From assembly GCF_014192275.1 (NCBI RefSeq), contig NZ_JACHXR010000001.1, forward strand, positions 372,001 to 436,000: a stretch of DNA of 64,000 nt. The letters run 5' to 3'. Of this stretch, positions 45,059-53,454 are shown piece by piece. How positions within the stretch are numbered: position 1 is the stretch's first letter; each line of letters begins with the position of its first letter. A program made the translations under genes and the position numbers. The notes under the pieces were generated by a model, which saw nothing but the letters and a program-made list of their open reading frames with translations, did not search any database and was not told the DNA's origin. The DNA is from Halomonas stenophila (lineage in GTDB: Bacteria > Pseudomonadota > Gammaproteobacteria > Pseudomonadales > Halomonadaceae).

Positions 45059-46127
45059 CAGGATCAACATCCTCGTGACGGGGGTGGGGGGACCCACACC
45101 CCGCAGCTTCGTCAGGTCGATTCTCGAGTCGGCCTGTGAGCGCTATCGATTCGTGGGAGTGGATGCGAATCCCCTGGGCATCGGCCTCTATGACCGGGAC
45201 AGCTACCTCGATACCTACGTGGTGCCGGAGGCCGACAGCGACGATTACTGGTCTGCCATCGGCCGCATCGTCAATCGGCACGAGATCGCCTTGGCCGTGG
45301 TCATGCCGGAGGTCGAGGTGCTGGCCTGGGCCAGGGCCCAGGAAGAACACAGGCTGCCCTGCAAGGCGTTCGTTCCCGCCTATCAGGCGAGTCGCGTCCT
45401 GGTGGACAAGAAGGCGATGCATGACGTCCTGCACGGCAAGCAGTATCTGCCGAAGCATTGCACCTTCTCGAACGGCGCCGATATCGGCGACCTGCCGTTA
45501 CCCTATCCGTTCTGGGTGCGTGCCACCACTGGGTCGAGCGGTCTCGGCTCCCTGAAGGTCAACAACCGGCAAGCCCTCGACGAATGGGTGCGCATCAACC
45601 CCGCCGTGGAGGAGTTCATTGCCTCGGAATTCCTGCCGGGCCGAAACCTGGCCTGCAAGCTGCTCTATGTCGATGGCCAGCTGCTGCGCTCGGCGTGTGC
45701 CGAACGGGTGGAGTACATCATGGCCAAGGTGGCTCCGTCCGGCATCACCGGCAACACCGCCTTCGGGCGCCTGATCAATGACCGGCACCTGGTCGATATC
45801 GCCGATGACGCCATCCGGGAGGTCTTCGCCCGCCATGGCATCCAGCCGCACGGCGTGTTCACGGCGGATCTCAAGGAAGCGGCAGACGGGCAGCCGATGA
45901 TCACCGAAATCAACGTGAGGTGCGTGGCCTTCGTGTCGGCATTGGCCAGGGCCGGCGCCAATCTGCCCCTCGATTACCTCGAGGCCAACCTGAATCCCGA
46001 TGGGTTCTCTTTCGCCTATCGGCACTATGTGTTCCAGGACGACATGATCTTTCTGCGCGACGTCGATGAAGCGCCGGTGGTCATGAAGGAAAGCGAACTC
46101 CTGACGCGCGAGGCCTTCGATGATTGA
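45051..46127 (+). CDS. ATP-grasp enzyme (carbamoyl-phosphate-synthase-like)
   Basis: The 358-aa protein has an N-terminal pre-ATP-grasp domain (INILVTGVGGPTPRSFVRSI) and an ATP-grasp core with the lid PFWVRATTGSSGLGSLKV at about 147-163 and metal ligands in MITEINVR near 285-292. Enzymes of this type form an amide or peptide bond using ATP and are found in glycan clusters next to DegT aminotransferases, where they may couple an amino acid or acyl group to an amino sugar. It overlaps its neighbours on both sides by 8 bp (45051-45058 and 46120-46127), so the three genes are probably translated together. Confidence 0.88.
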   Translation: MTDRINILVTGVGGPTPRSFVRSILESACERYRFVGVDANPLGIGLYDRDSYLDTYVVPEADSDDYWSAIGRIVNRHEIALAVVMPEVEVLAWARAQEEHRLPCKAFVPAYQASRVLVDKKAMHDVLHGKQYLPKHCTFSNGADIGDLPLPYPFWVRATTGSSGLGSLKVNNRQALDEWVRINPAVEEFIASEFLPGRNLACKLLYVDGQLLRSACAERVEYIMAKVAPSGITGNTAFGRLINDRHLVDIADDAIREVFARHGIQPHGVFTADLKEAADGQPMITEINVRCVAFVSALARAGANLPLDYLEANLNPDGFSFAYRHYVFQDDMIFLRDVDEAPVVMKESELLTREAFDD

Positions 46128-47292
46128 TGGACCCTTTTCTCCCTGGCCCTGCTTCACCGAGGAAGAGGCCCGGGCCGTGGAAGAGGTCCTGCTGTCCAAC
46201 CGGGTCAATTACTGGACGGGACACCAGGGCCGTGACTTCGAGCGCGAGTTCGCCGAGAGCCTGGGCTGCGAATACGCCATCGCCGTCAGCAACGGCACGG
46301 TGGCCCTGGAGCTGGCCCTGCGCGGCCTGGGCATCGGCCCCGGCGACGAGGTGATCGTCACCTCGCGGACCTTCCTGGCCTCCGCCTCCTGCATCGCCGC
46401 GGTGGGCGCCACCCCGGTCTTCGCCGATGTGGATCGCGATTCCCAGACCATCACCCCGGCGACCGTGGCCGCCGTGATCACGCCCCGCACCCGGGCGATC
46501 ATCGCTGTGCATCTGGCGGGCTGGCCCTGCGACATGGCGGGCCTGATGGCGCTGTCCCGCGATGGCATCGCGATCATCGAGGACTGCGCCCAGGCTCACG
46601 GCGCCCGCTATCGGGGCCAGCCCGTGGGCGCCATCGGCCGGGTGGGTTGCTGGTCGTTCTGCCAGGACAAGATTCTCACCACCGGCGGGGAGGGCGGCAT
46701 GGTCACCACCAGCGACCCGGCGCTCTGGCAGCGCATGTGGGCCTACAAGGACCACGGCAAGAGCTGGCAGGCCGTGCACGATCCCTCGCCGCCTTCCGGC
46801 TTTCGCTGGCTGCACTACAGCCTGGGCACCAACTGGCGGATGGCCGAGATACCGGCGGTCATCGGTCGGATCCAGCTGCGTCGGCTACCGGCCTGGTCGG
46901 CGGCGCGTCGCGCCAATGCCCAGCGCATCTGGGCGGCGGCGGAAGCGTGCCCCGGGCTCCGCGTGCCCGTCGTTCCCGACGACATCCAGCACGCCGCCTA
47001 CAAGTGCTATGTCTTCGTCGAGCCCCAGGCGCTTCATGCCGGTTGGAGCCGGGACCGCATCATCGAGGCGGTCGTCGCGCGCGGCGTGCCCTGCTTCAGC
47101 GGCTCCTGTTCCGAGGTCTACCTCGAGAAGGCCTTCGACGACACCGGCTGGCGACCCGACACCCGCCTGCCCGTGGCCCGCGAACTCGGCGAGACCAGCC
47201 TGATGTTCCTCTGCCACCCCACCCTGACGGAGCAAGAAATCGACACCACCTGCCGCGTGCTCGACGACGTCATGGCTCAGGCCGCCGGCTGA
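46120..47292 (+). CDS. DegT/DnrJ/EryC1/StrS sugar aminotransferase
   Basis: The 390-aa PLP enzyme installs an amino group on a keto-sugar nucleotide. It has the SNGTVALELALRGLGIGPGDEV cofactor-phosphate region, the aspartate in IIEDCAQAHGARY, and the Schiff-base Lys184 in SFCQDKILTTGGEGGM. Length is typical. It starts inside the end of the ATP-grasp gene. With the PglC-like transferase it suggests a bacillosamine-like or other amino sugar as the first residue, although the expected 4,6-dehydratase and acetyltransferase are not next to it. Confidence 0.94.
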   Translation: MIDGPFSPWPCFTEEEARAVEEVLLSNRVNYWTGHQGRDFEREFAESLGCEYAIAVSNGTVALELALRGLGIGPGDEVIVTSRTFLASASCIAAVGATPVFADVDRDSQTITPATVAAVITPRTRAIIAVHLAGWPCDMAGLMALSRDGIAIIEDCAQAHGARYRGQPVGAIGRVGCWSFCQDKILTTGGEGGMVTTSDPALWQRMWAYKDHGKSWQAVHDPSPPSGFRWLHYSLGTNWRMAEIPAVIGRIQLRRLPAWSAARRANAQRIWAAAEACPGLRVPVVPDDIQHAAYKCYVFVEPQALHAGWSRDRIIEAVVARGVPCFSGSCSEVYLEKAFDDTGWRPDTRLPVARELGETSLMFLCHPTLTEQEIDTTCRVLDDVMAQAAG

Positions 47293-47307
47293 GCCGGCCC
47301 CTTCCTC

Positions 47308-47400
47308 CGCGATCCGTCGCGCAGCGGCGGTGGGGGATGCCACGGGCGCCTGATGGTGCCATCGGGCTCTCTGCTGAGGCGTCGGACCGGCACTCCCACA
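47308..47400. repeat. Dispersed repeat (copy 2)
   Basis: It shares CGCGATCCG(T)CGCGCAGCG, GCCATCG and GCGTCGGACCGG...CTCCCACA, in that order, with 26449-26570. It sits between the aminotransferase and the wza remnant, at a likely recombination boundary. Confidence 0.65.
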
Positions 47401-47492
47401 ATTCTCAAGGATGTGCCGCGGCACCTTGCTGTACGCTGCCGATGGCTATCGGCGCTCGGCACTCTGGGTGGCTGCGCCTGGGCCCTGGCAGC

Positions 47493-47702
47493 CGCCTGGC
47501 CACCGTGTACCAGCTCGATGTCAGCAACGCCGCCGTCTCCACCCTCGGCAACCGCTTCCAACTCGAGCCAGAGGGTGTGGTCTACGTGGCCACCGCGCCC
47601 ATCGCCCGCTGGAACCGCGTGATCAGCCTGCTGCTGCCTTCGGTGCAGCTGCCGGGTACAATCGCGGAATCCAGTACCGACGTGCGTGATGTCAGCGAGT
47701 AG
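47493..47702 (+). pseudogene. 3' remnant of a second wza
   Basis: The frame reads RLATVYQLDVSNAAVSTLG, then LEPEGVVYVATAPIARW, then the helix NRVISLLLPSVQLPGT, and ends at TAG 47700. This aligns residue for residue with the C-terminal about 68 residues of the intact Wza at 36089 (KMATVFQLDISNAVALNMG... RWNNVISLLLPSISLPST). The first about 300 residues are missing. A short LGTLGGC lipobox-like string in another frame just upstream (47455-47475) may be what is left of the signal peptide, implying a large internal deletion. The wzb gene follows 6 bp later, the usual wza-wzb order. Confidence 0.88.
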
Positions 47703-47708
47703 ACCCCT

Positions 47709-48146
47709 ATGTTCGAGCGTATCCTGGTGCTTTGCACCGGCAATATCTGTCGCAGCCCCGTGGCCGGCGCCCTGCTGGCGGCGCGACTGCCCAACAAGCA
47801 GATCGAGACCGCCGGTCTCAACGCCCTGGTCGGCCAGGGCGTGGAGCCCAAGGCGCGACGCCTGGCCGAGGCGGAGGGGCTCGATGTCAGCGGTCACGAG
47901 GCGCGCCAGCTCACCAGCGAGATCCTCCAGGGCGCCGACCTGGTGCTGGTGATGTCCGCTGGCCAGCGCCTGGTGGTCAGCCAGATGGATCCCGCCGCCC
48001 TGGGCAAGACCATGCTCTTCGGCCGCTGGCTCGAAGGTGGTCAAGGGCATGAGATTCCCGATCCCTATCGCAAGAGCGATGAGGCCTTCCAGCAGGTGCA
48101 CAAGTTGCTGGTGCAGGCCGCCGACAGCTGGGTCGGCAAGCTGTAG
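47709..48146 (+). CDS. wzb: Low-molecular-weight protein tyrosine phosphatase (Wzb-type)
   Basis: The 145-aa phosphatase dephosphorylates the tyrosine tail of Wzc. The P-loop CX5R motif is CTGNICR with nucleophile Cys9 and Arg15, followed by SP. The general-acid aspartate lies in the DPYR motif near residue 117. Length and start are typical. It follows the wza remnant by 6 bp and is the only wzb in the window, so it probably serves both Wzc proteins. Downstream of it the ancestral wzc has been separated by 3 kb of debris. Confidence 0.95.
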   Translation: MFERILVLCTGNICRSPVAGALLAARLPNKQIETAGLNALVGQGVEPKARRLAEAEGLDVSGHEARQLTSEILQGADLVLVMSAGQRLVVSQMDPAALGKTMLFGRWLEGGQGHEIPDPYRKSDEAFQQVHKLLVQAADSWVGKL

Positions 48147-48225
48147 CGCCCCCAGCCTAGCTCAAGTTGACCGAGATCCGTCAGCACCAGGCACTGGATC
48201 GGGGGCATGCCGTGCACTGTGTCGC

Positions 48226-49200
48226 TCACCTGCTCGAAGAAGGTGGGCCGTTCGGGCGATCCTGCCCGTTGTGCTGGTCAAGCCTCAGCCTGGCAACCAG
48301 ACCGTGGACCTGGACGAGATGCTGGGTGATACCTGGCGCTGCGCTGGCAGGAGCGACCTCCGGGCTACGGCGCAGGTTGAGCGCTGGATCGATGACGTCG
48401 CCGGGCACCTCGAGCGCGAATTCATGACGCAGGATCTCCATGGCGGCGAGCGCCATGAGGTCGTTGGCCGCGAAGAGGGCGTCTGGTGGCGTAGGAGAGC
48501 CGACCAGGCGGCGGGTCGCCTGGCAGGCGTCGTCGTAGCGATAGTTGCCGATCTCGATCGCCGGGCAGGTCTGGTCCATGGAATGCAGGCCCTCGAGGAA
48601 GCCCGCCTCACGCTGCTGATGCGTTGAGGAGTCCGGCAAGCCGCCCAGGAGGGCAATGCGTCGATGCCCGAGGGACGCCAGGTGGCGACCGGCCCAGTAG
48701 CCGCCCTGAACGTTGTCGCTGCCCACCTGGCTGATCCCGGCATAGTCGACCGTGCGATTGATGATGACGACCGGGATGCCGAAGTCGTCCACCAGCCCGG
48801 TTTGGTGCTGGGTCATGGTGATGGCCAGCATCAATACCCCCTCGACCTGGCTGCGGATGATGTCATCGAGCACGGCGTCGAAATCACCACTCGGTGGGGC
48901 GAAGAACATCAGCAGGTGATAGCCCTGCGCCTGGAAGAAGCGAGAGGCCTTCTCGAGCATGAAGCTGTAGAAGGGGTTCTCCAGGCTGTAGGTCACCACG
49001 GCGATGGTGCGACTCGAGCGCGTGATGAGCGAGCGGGTGATCGTGTTGGGGCGATAGCCCAGCTCGCGGGAGGCGTCCATTACCTTCCTGCGCGTCCCCT
49101 CCGAGACCTTGGCGTTGGGAGAGAAGCTACGGCTGACGGTGGATTGCGAGACGCCGGCCAACCGGGCGACATCGCGTGAGGTAACGGATTTTCTTTTCAT
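48226..49200 (-). CDS. LacI-family regulator with an abnormal C-terminus
   Basis: The first about 265 residues are a normal LacI protein: helix-turn-helix VTSRDVARLAGVSQSTVSRSFS, then the sugar-binding domain with NRTVDYAGISQVGSDNVQGG and ALFAANDLMALAAMEIL. After EVPGDV, where the family has VIGFDD, the sequence changes to an Ala/Pro/Arg-rich tail (IDPALNLRRSPEVAPASAA onward) with no LacI features. The last about 60 residues are probably encoded by unrelated DNA brought in by a deletion or insertion near 48420. DNA binding may persist but effector response is doubtful. It starts at ATG 49200; its gene ends the decayed TRAP/BKACE operon. Confidence 0.8.
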   Translation of the reverse strand: MKRKSVTSRDVARLAGVSQSTVSRSFSPNAKVSEGTRRKVMDASRELGYRPNTITRSLITRSSRTIAVVTYSLENPFYSFMLEKASRFFQAQGYHLLMFFAPPSGDFDAVLDDIIRSQVEGVLMLAITMTQHQTGLVDDFGIPVVIINRTVDYAGISQVGSDNVQGGYWAGRHLASLGHRRIALLGGLPDSSTHQQREAGFLEGLHSMDQTCPAIEIGNYRYDDACQATRRLVGSPTPPDALFAANDLMALAAMEILRHEFALEVPGDVIDPALNLRRSPEVAPASAAPGITQHLVQVHGLVARLRLDQHNGQDRPNGPPSSSR

Positions 49201-49228
49201 CGATTCCGGGCCGAAAAGGGTGGCTGGG

Positions 49229-49933
49229 CTAGGAGGCAGGGTCGACGCGCTCCAGGGAGCGGTAGGTGTCGATCTTCTGCACATAGCGACGGCTGTTGTC
49301 CAGCGCCGACTGCACTTCGTCGTCGGTCAGCTCCCTGACCACCTTGGCGGGGGCGCCGACGATGCAGTGCTCTCCGATCTCGGCGCCTTTCAGCTGCAGC
49401 ATCTCGCGCGCCTCGTCGGGGGTCGCGAGCTCGAAGGAGAGGCCCTCGAGGATCTCGCGGACCTTGGCCACTTGGCTGGCATTGCTCTCGGCAAGCTTGC
49501 CCGGCGCCAGCCACAGCGAGTCCTCGAGCCCCACGCGGACATGGCCTCCCATGGCGGCGGCCTGGGCGGCGATGCGCATCTGGCTGCTGCCAGCCCCCAG
49601 CACGGACCACTCATAGTCATCGCCGAACAGCCGGTTGGCGGTGCGGCGCATGTGCATCACGTCTTCCGGATGGGGGCCGATGCCGCCCAGGATGCCGAAC
49701 ACGCTCTGCACGAAGATTCGCCCCCCGACGATGTCGCGATCCATCAGGTGGCGCAGGCTGTAGAGGTGGCCGATATCGTAGCATTCGCACTCGAAGCGAG
49801 TACCGTTCTTGCCGCCCAGTGTCATGGCCGTCTCGATGTCGGCGAAAGTGTTCTTGAACACCAGGTCACGGCTGTTCTCGAGGTGGGTGCGCTCCCACTC
49901 GTGCTGGAAGCTAGCGTAGCGGTAGCGCCTCAT
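49229..49933 (-). pseudogene. 5'-truncated beta-keto acid cleavage enzyme (BKACE, DUF849)
   Basis: About 230 residues match the C-terminal three quarters of BKACE enzymes, which convert beta-keto acids plus acetyl-CoA: RYASFQHEWERTHLENSRDLVFKNT, FECECYDIGHLY, FGILGGIGPHPEDVMHM, WSVLGAGSSQM and GGHVRVGLEDSLW. The N-terminal about 80-120 residues, including the first metal-binding HxH strand, are missing. The frame joins the end of dctQ directly, so the first half was lost in a deletion. Without the metal site the product should be inactive. Confidence 0.85.
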
Positions 49934-50410
49934 CGAGCAACAGCCCCAGGCTGTTAATCACGATGACCACACCGCCCGCGGGAATGGCCATGTAGGGCCA
50001 CATCATGGAAATGCGGGTGCTGGGGGCGGTCTGGTTGGAGACGCGATCCGTCAGGTCGAAGCCGTACTTGACCATGATGAAGGCGAAGAGGGCGGAGCAC
50101 AGGATGATGGCGATCCGCAGCAGGCAGGCCAGCGTCTTGCCGGCATACTCCAGCACGATGTCCACGGAGATCAGCTCCCCTTGCGGTAGGCATAACCGAT
50201 CCTGAGGAAGGTCAGACAGAGCATGGCGAAGCGGGCGATTTCATCGGAGAAGAACAGTGGGATTCCGACCACGAATCGGGCGAATACCTGCCAGAAAATG
50301 AGCACGGTCATCACCAGCAGAAGGGCGGCCAGTGACCAGCCGATAAGACGGTTGAACTGATTGATGACCCTATTCGCCAGCAATAGAGTAAGTCTCCGTT
50401 GCTGCCTCAT
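49911..50410 (-). pseudogene. Frameshifted TRAP transporter small permease (dctQ)
   Basis: Two adjacent minus-strand frames make one DctQ protein. The first ends ...SDEIARFAMLCLTFLRIGYAYRKGS at TGA 50166-50168. The second continues ...VDIVLEYAGKTLACLLRIAI, TM helix, then QTAPSTRISMMWPYMAIPAG. A one-base loss in the GGGG tract at 50177-50180 explains the break: restoring it gives RKGELISVDIV. The C-terminus is fused to the BKACE fragment by a deletion that also removed dctM. The gene is non-functional. Confidence 0.85.
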
Positions 50411-50461
50411 ACGTCAGTAGGGCGCCCGCAGGTAGTCGTGTTGTCTGCGGGCGTCGTGGCC

Positions 50462-50664
50462 TCAGTACTCGTAGTTGATGGCAGCGTCGACCAGATCCTC
50501 ACCGACGGTGGGGGGCCCACTTGTCGATCACGGGTTTGACCGCTTCACGGAAGGAAGCGAGGTCGGGGTGGGTCACGGCCATGCCCAGTTCCTCGAGCTG
50601 CCCGAGGTAGCGCTCCTCCAGCGCCTGGCTGGCTTCACGCTGTACCGGCAGTGCGCCACTGCGC
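50462..50664 (-). pseudogene. C-terminal remnant of TRAP solute-binding protein (dctP)
   Basis: The minus strand reads QREASQALEERYLGQLEELG, then VTHPDLASFREAVKPVIDKW, the usual helical C-terminus of DctP. It then shifts frame in a GC run and continues APTVGEDLVDAAINYEY before TGA. It is about 60 codons of an expected about 330. It lies upstream of dctQ in the order typical of dctP-dctQ-dctM operons. Confidence 0.7.
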
Positions 50665-50666
50665 AT

Positions 50667-50779
50667 AACCGCAAGGGATGGCTATTCGCCGGCGGCCTCA
50701 AGAGGCGGAGGCTAGCGCCACGATCTACCTGATCGGCAGCCCGTCGGTCCGCCTGCTTGATCAGGTCAAATCCAAGTGA
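50667..50779 (+). mobile_element. IS66-type transposase C-terminal remnant
   Basis: The plus strand reads NRKGWLFAGGLK and then, in another frame, AEASATIYLIG, matching the RKxWLFxGSxxGxxASATIYSLIETAK end of IS66 TnpC transposases. It is frameshifted and only about 35 codons long. It abuts the truncated dctP, so an IS66 insertion probably started the decay of the TRAP operon. Confidence 0.5.
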
Positions 50780-51225
50780 AACGTCAAAGAACCCGGGAAA
50801 GAATACGCCGGTGATCAAAGATAGCTTCGTGGTAGAACCAGGAAATATCTTGGCTTCGTCCTCACGATTTCAGGTAATAAAAGCAGCATAACAAATCCAG
50901 TTTATAATGACGTTTATCCTTTGAAAGAACTAAAAAAGGCATTAAGGTAGTTCGTGTAAAAGCCTCCGGTACTAGTTTTGTAATCATTTCATCATGGCTA
51001 TCTTCATGCTTGAGTAGCTGGTGTTTCTTTCTCACACTTACTCAACGTCACAGTTTGCTTGCACAGTGTGAACAATGTCGGGGGCTCGGTGAGATTCGCG
51101 ATGATATCCCGGGGCGGTAGCGTGGCCAACGGCTCGTAATCGCACCAATAGGCATCCCCATCTAGGTTGTCCCACGCGGACGTTATCCAGTCCTTTTTCC
51201 TTCAATGTCCAGCAAAGGACGTCCC
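50780..51225. other. AT-rich leader region of the second glycan operon
   Basis: There is no gene here. Positions 50820-51000 are rich in A/T with AAAG and TTTG runs unlike the flanking core. The last 120 bp hold the ops-like motif at 51113-51124. Candidate promoter hexamers are present but none has good spacing, so the start of transcription is unresolved. Confidence 0.5.
51113..51124 (+). promoter_or_regulatory. ops / JUMPstart-like element (RfaH recruitment)
   Basis: GGCGGTAGCGTG, preceded by GG, is identical to the 3' part of the enterobacterial JUMPstart sequence, whose ops core GGCGGTAG pauses RNA polymerase so that RfaH is loaded for long glycan operons. It lies 101 bp before the wzc2 start on the coding strand, within the expected leader. 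The motif is directly visible; RfaH dependence is inferred. Confidence 0.72.
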
Positions 51226-53406
51226 GTGACAGATAAGCTTCCCTTGCCATCATCGGCGGTGCCGGACATCGATCTTGGCCACTTCGTCGGCTGGCTGGTC
51301 GATCATAAATGGCTGATTGCTTTGGTGATGGTGCTATTTGGCATGGGTGGCTACCTGTATGCCGGCTCGCAGCCCCGCATCTACAGTGCCGATTCGCTCG
51401 TTCAGGTGGAAAGCGAGAACGGCTCGCTGATCAACCTGCCCGGGATGTCGGGTCAGGTCAGCGTCGAGCAGAATCGGACCCTGACCGAGATCGGCATCCT
51501 GCAATCGAGAATGGTGCTGGGTGAGGCCGTCGATCGCGAAAACCTGACCATCCGCGTCTCACCCCAACGCTTGCCCTTCCTCGGTAACTTCCTGGTCAAC
51601 CAGGGCGTGTCCGTGCCGTCCTTGATGCGTGACCAGCCCTATGTGTGGGCCAACGAGTTTGCCAAGGTGTCGCGCTTCGAGGTGCCCGGTGGGGCGGATC
51701 CAGGCCCCTACATCATCCGCTCGACGGGGGACGGTGGTTACGTCCTGCGTCAGGAGGAACGGGCTCTGTTGACCGGCCAGGCCGGCGAGACGGTGCACAG
51801 CGACGATGGTTATCGGTTATTCGTGCAGCGCCTCCAGGCGCATGCAGGCGCCGAGTTCCTGCTCTACCGGAGTACCCGGCTGAGTGCGATCAACGCGCTC
51901 AAGTCGAGTTTGAGCAGCCACCAGGCGGAGGGCGAGTGGTTGGTCAATCTTCGCCTGACCGGCCAGGACAAGACGCAGATCGAGGATACCCTCAACACCA
52001 TCATGCAGGTCTTCCTGGCCCAGAATATCGAGCGTCAGTCCGCCGAGGCCGACCGCCAGCTAGCGTTCCTCGAGGAGCAGATTCCCCAGGTGGGTGAGCG
52101 GCTCTCCGCTTCCGAAACCAACCTGAACAGCTATCGTGCCCAGCGCGACTCCGTCGATCTGGACTTTGAGACCGAAACCATGCTGAACAAGCTGGTGGCG
52201 TTCGAGAACCAGCTGTCGGATATCGAGTTCCAGCGGGTGGAGCTGGAGCGGCGGTTCACCAGCATCCACCCCACTTACCAGGCGCTGTTGGACAAGAAGC
52301 AACAGCTGCAGGCAAACAAGGCGGAACTGGAGAGTCGCATCACGGACCTCCCCGAGACCCAGCAGGAGATCCTCAGGCTCGAGCGGGCGGCGCGCGTCAA
52401 CCAGGAGATCTATGTCCAGCTGCTCAACAAGCAGCAGGAAATGCGTCTGGTCCAGGCGGGCACTGTCGGCAATGTCAGGATACTCGACACGGCCGTCGTC
52501 CAGCCTTCGCCCATTGCGCCGCGTTCGAACCTGATCATGATGCTGAGCCTGCTCATGGGCCTGCTCGTCGCCATTGCCCTCGTCATGGCCCGCTACCTGC
52601 TCAACCGGGGTATCGAGACACCCAAGCAGCTCGAGGAGCAGGGCCTGCCGGTCTATGCCACCGTCCCCCTCTCGAGGGAGCAGGCCAAGCTCTCGGAGGG
52701 CTTCAAGGCCGGCCTGAACCGCCGCAAGCATGCTCGCCTGGACGACCTCCTGGCGTTGCGAAGCCCGACCGACCTCTCCATCGAGGCAGTGCGTAGCCTG
52801 CGTACCAGCCTGCACTTCGCGATGCTGGAGGCGGGTGACAATCGGCTGATGCTCACGAGCTCCTCGCCGGCGGTCGGCAAGAGCTTCATCAGCGTCAACC
52901 TGGCCGCGGTCTGTGCCCAGGCTGGCCAGAAGGTACTGGTCATCGACGGCGACATGCGTAAAGGGCATGTCCACCATGCCTTTCATGGCGACAGCGAAGG
53001 GGGGCTCTCCGAGTTGCTCGGCGGAAAGCTGACTCTGGAAGGTGCGATCCATGCCTCCAAGGTGGAGGGACTGGATTACATCGCCCGGGGTGTTTCTCCG
53101 CCTAACCCCTCCGAGCTGCTGATGCAGCCGAGTTTTTCCCGGCTGATGGCGGAGATATCGTCCCGCTACGACCTGGTGATCATCGATACCCCGCCGGTGC
53201 TGGCAGTGACCGATGCCGCCATCATCGGCAAGCAGGTCGGTACCAGCCTACTCGTGGCACGTTTCGGCATGACTCCACCCGGTGAGATAGAGGCAACGGT
53301 GGAGAAGCTGGAAAACAGCGGCATCATCCTCAAGGGCGCCATTCTCAATGCGATGCGCCGCAAGGTGTCCACCAAATACAGTTATTACACATACGCTTAT
53401 AAATAG
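51226..53406 (+). CDS. wzc: Second Wzc-type BY-kinase / co-polymerase
   Basis: The 726-aa paralogue of the protein at 37346 has membrane helix 1 near residue 25-43 (WLIALVMVLFGMGGYLYAG), a periplasmic coiled coil, and helix 2 near 440 (LIMMLSLLMGLLVAIALVMA). The kinase has Walker A SSPAVGKSF (about 546), Walker A' LVIDGDMRKG and Walker B VIIDTPPVL. The tyrosine tail is YSYYTYAYK, different from the first copy. GTG 51226 is preferred over ATG 51205 because AAAGGA lies 6 nt upstream. The adjacent wza and wzb have been lost or displaced (remnant 47493, wzb 47709). Confidence 0.96.
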   Translation: MTDKLPLPSSAVPDIDLGHFVGWLVDHKWLIALVMVLFGMGGYLYAGSQPRIYSADSLVQVESENGSLINLPGMSGQVSVEQNRTLTEIGILQSRMVLGEAVDRENLTIRVSPQRLPFLGNFLVNQGVSVPSLMRDQPYVWANEFAKVSRFEVPGGADPGPYIIRSTGDGGYVLRQEERALLTGQAGETVHSDDGYRLFVQRLQAHAGAEFLLYRSTRLSAINALKSSLSSHQAEGEWLVNLRLTGQDKTQIEDTLNTIMQVFLAQNIERQSAEADRQLAFLEEQIPQVGERLSASETNLNSYRAQRDSVDLDFETETMLNKLVAFENQLSDIEFQRVELERRFTSIHPTYQALLDKKQQLQANKAELESRITDLPETQQEILRLERAARVNQEIYVQLLNKQQEMRLVQAGTVGNVRILDTAVVQPSPIAPRSNLIMMLSLLMGLLVAIALVMARYLLNRGIETPKQLEEQGLPVYATVPLSREQAKLSEGFKAGLNRRKHARLDDLLALRSPTDLSIEAVRSLRTSLHFAMLEAGDNRLMLTSSSPAVGKSFISVNLAAVCAQAGQKVLVIDGDMRKGHVHHAFHGDSEGGLSELLGGKLTLEGAIHASKVEGLDYIARGVSPPNPSELLMQPSFSRLMAEISSRYDLVIIDTPPVLAVTDAAIIGKQVGTSLLVARFGMTPPGEIEATVEKLENSGIILKGAILNAMRRKVSTKYSYYTYAYK

Positions 53407-53454
53407 ATTTTTATTGTTAGAAGCAAACAGCAGCAAGTTGGCTGCCACCAGCGA

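Noticed and set aside
48037-48627. 196-aa plus-strand ORF overlapping wzb and lacI
   Set aside because: It is mostly antisense to the LacI gene and no part matches a family I recognise; the foreign LacI tail remains unexplained but is not supported as a gene.
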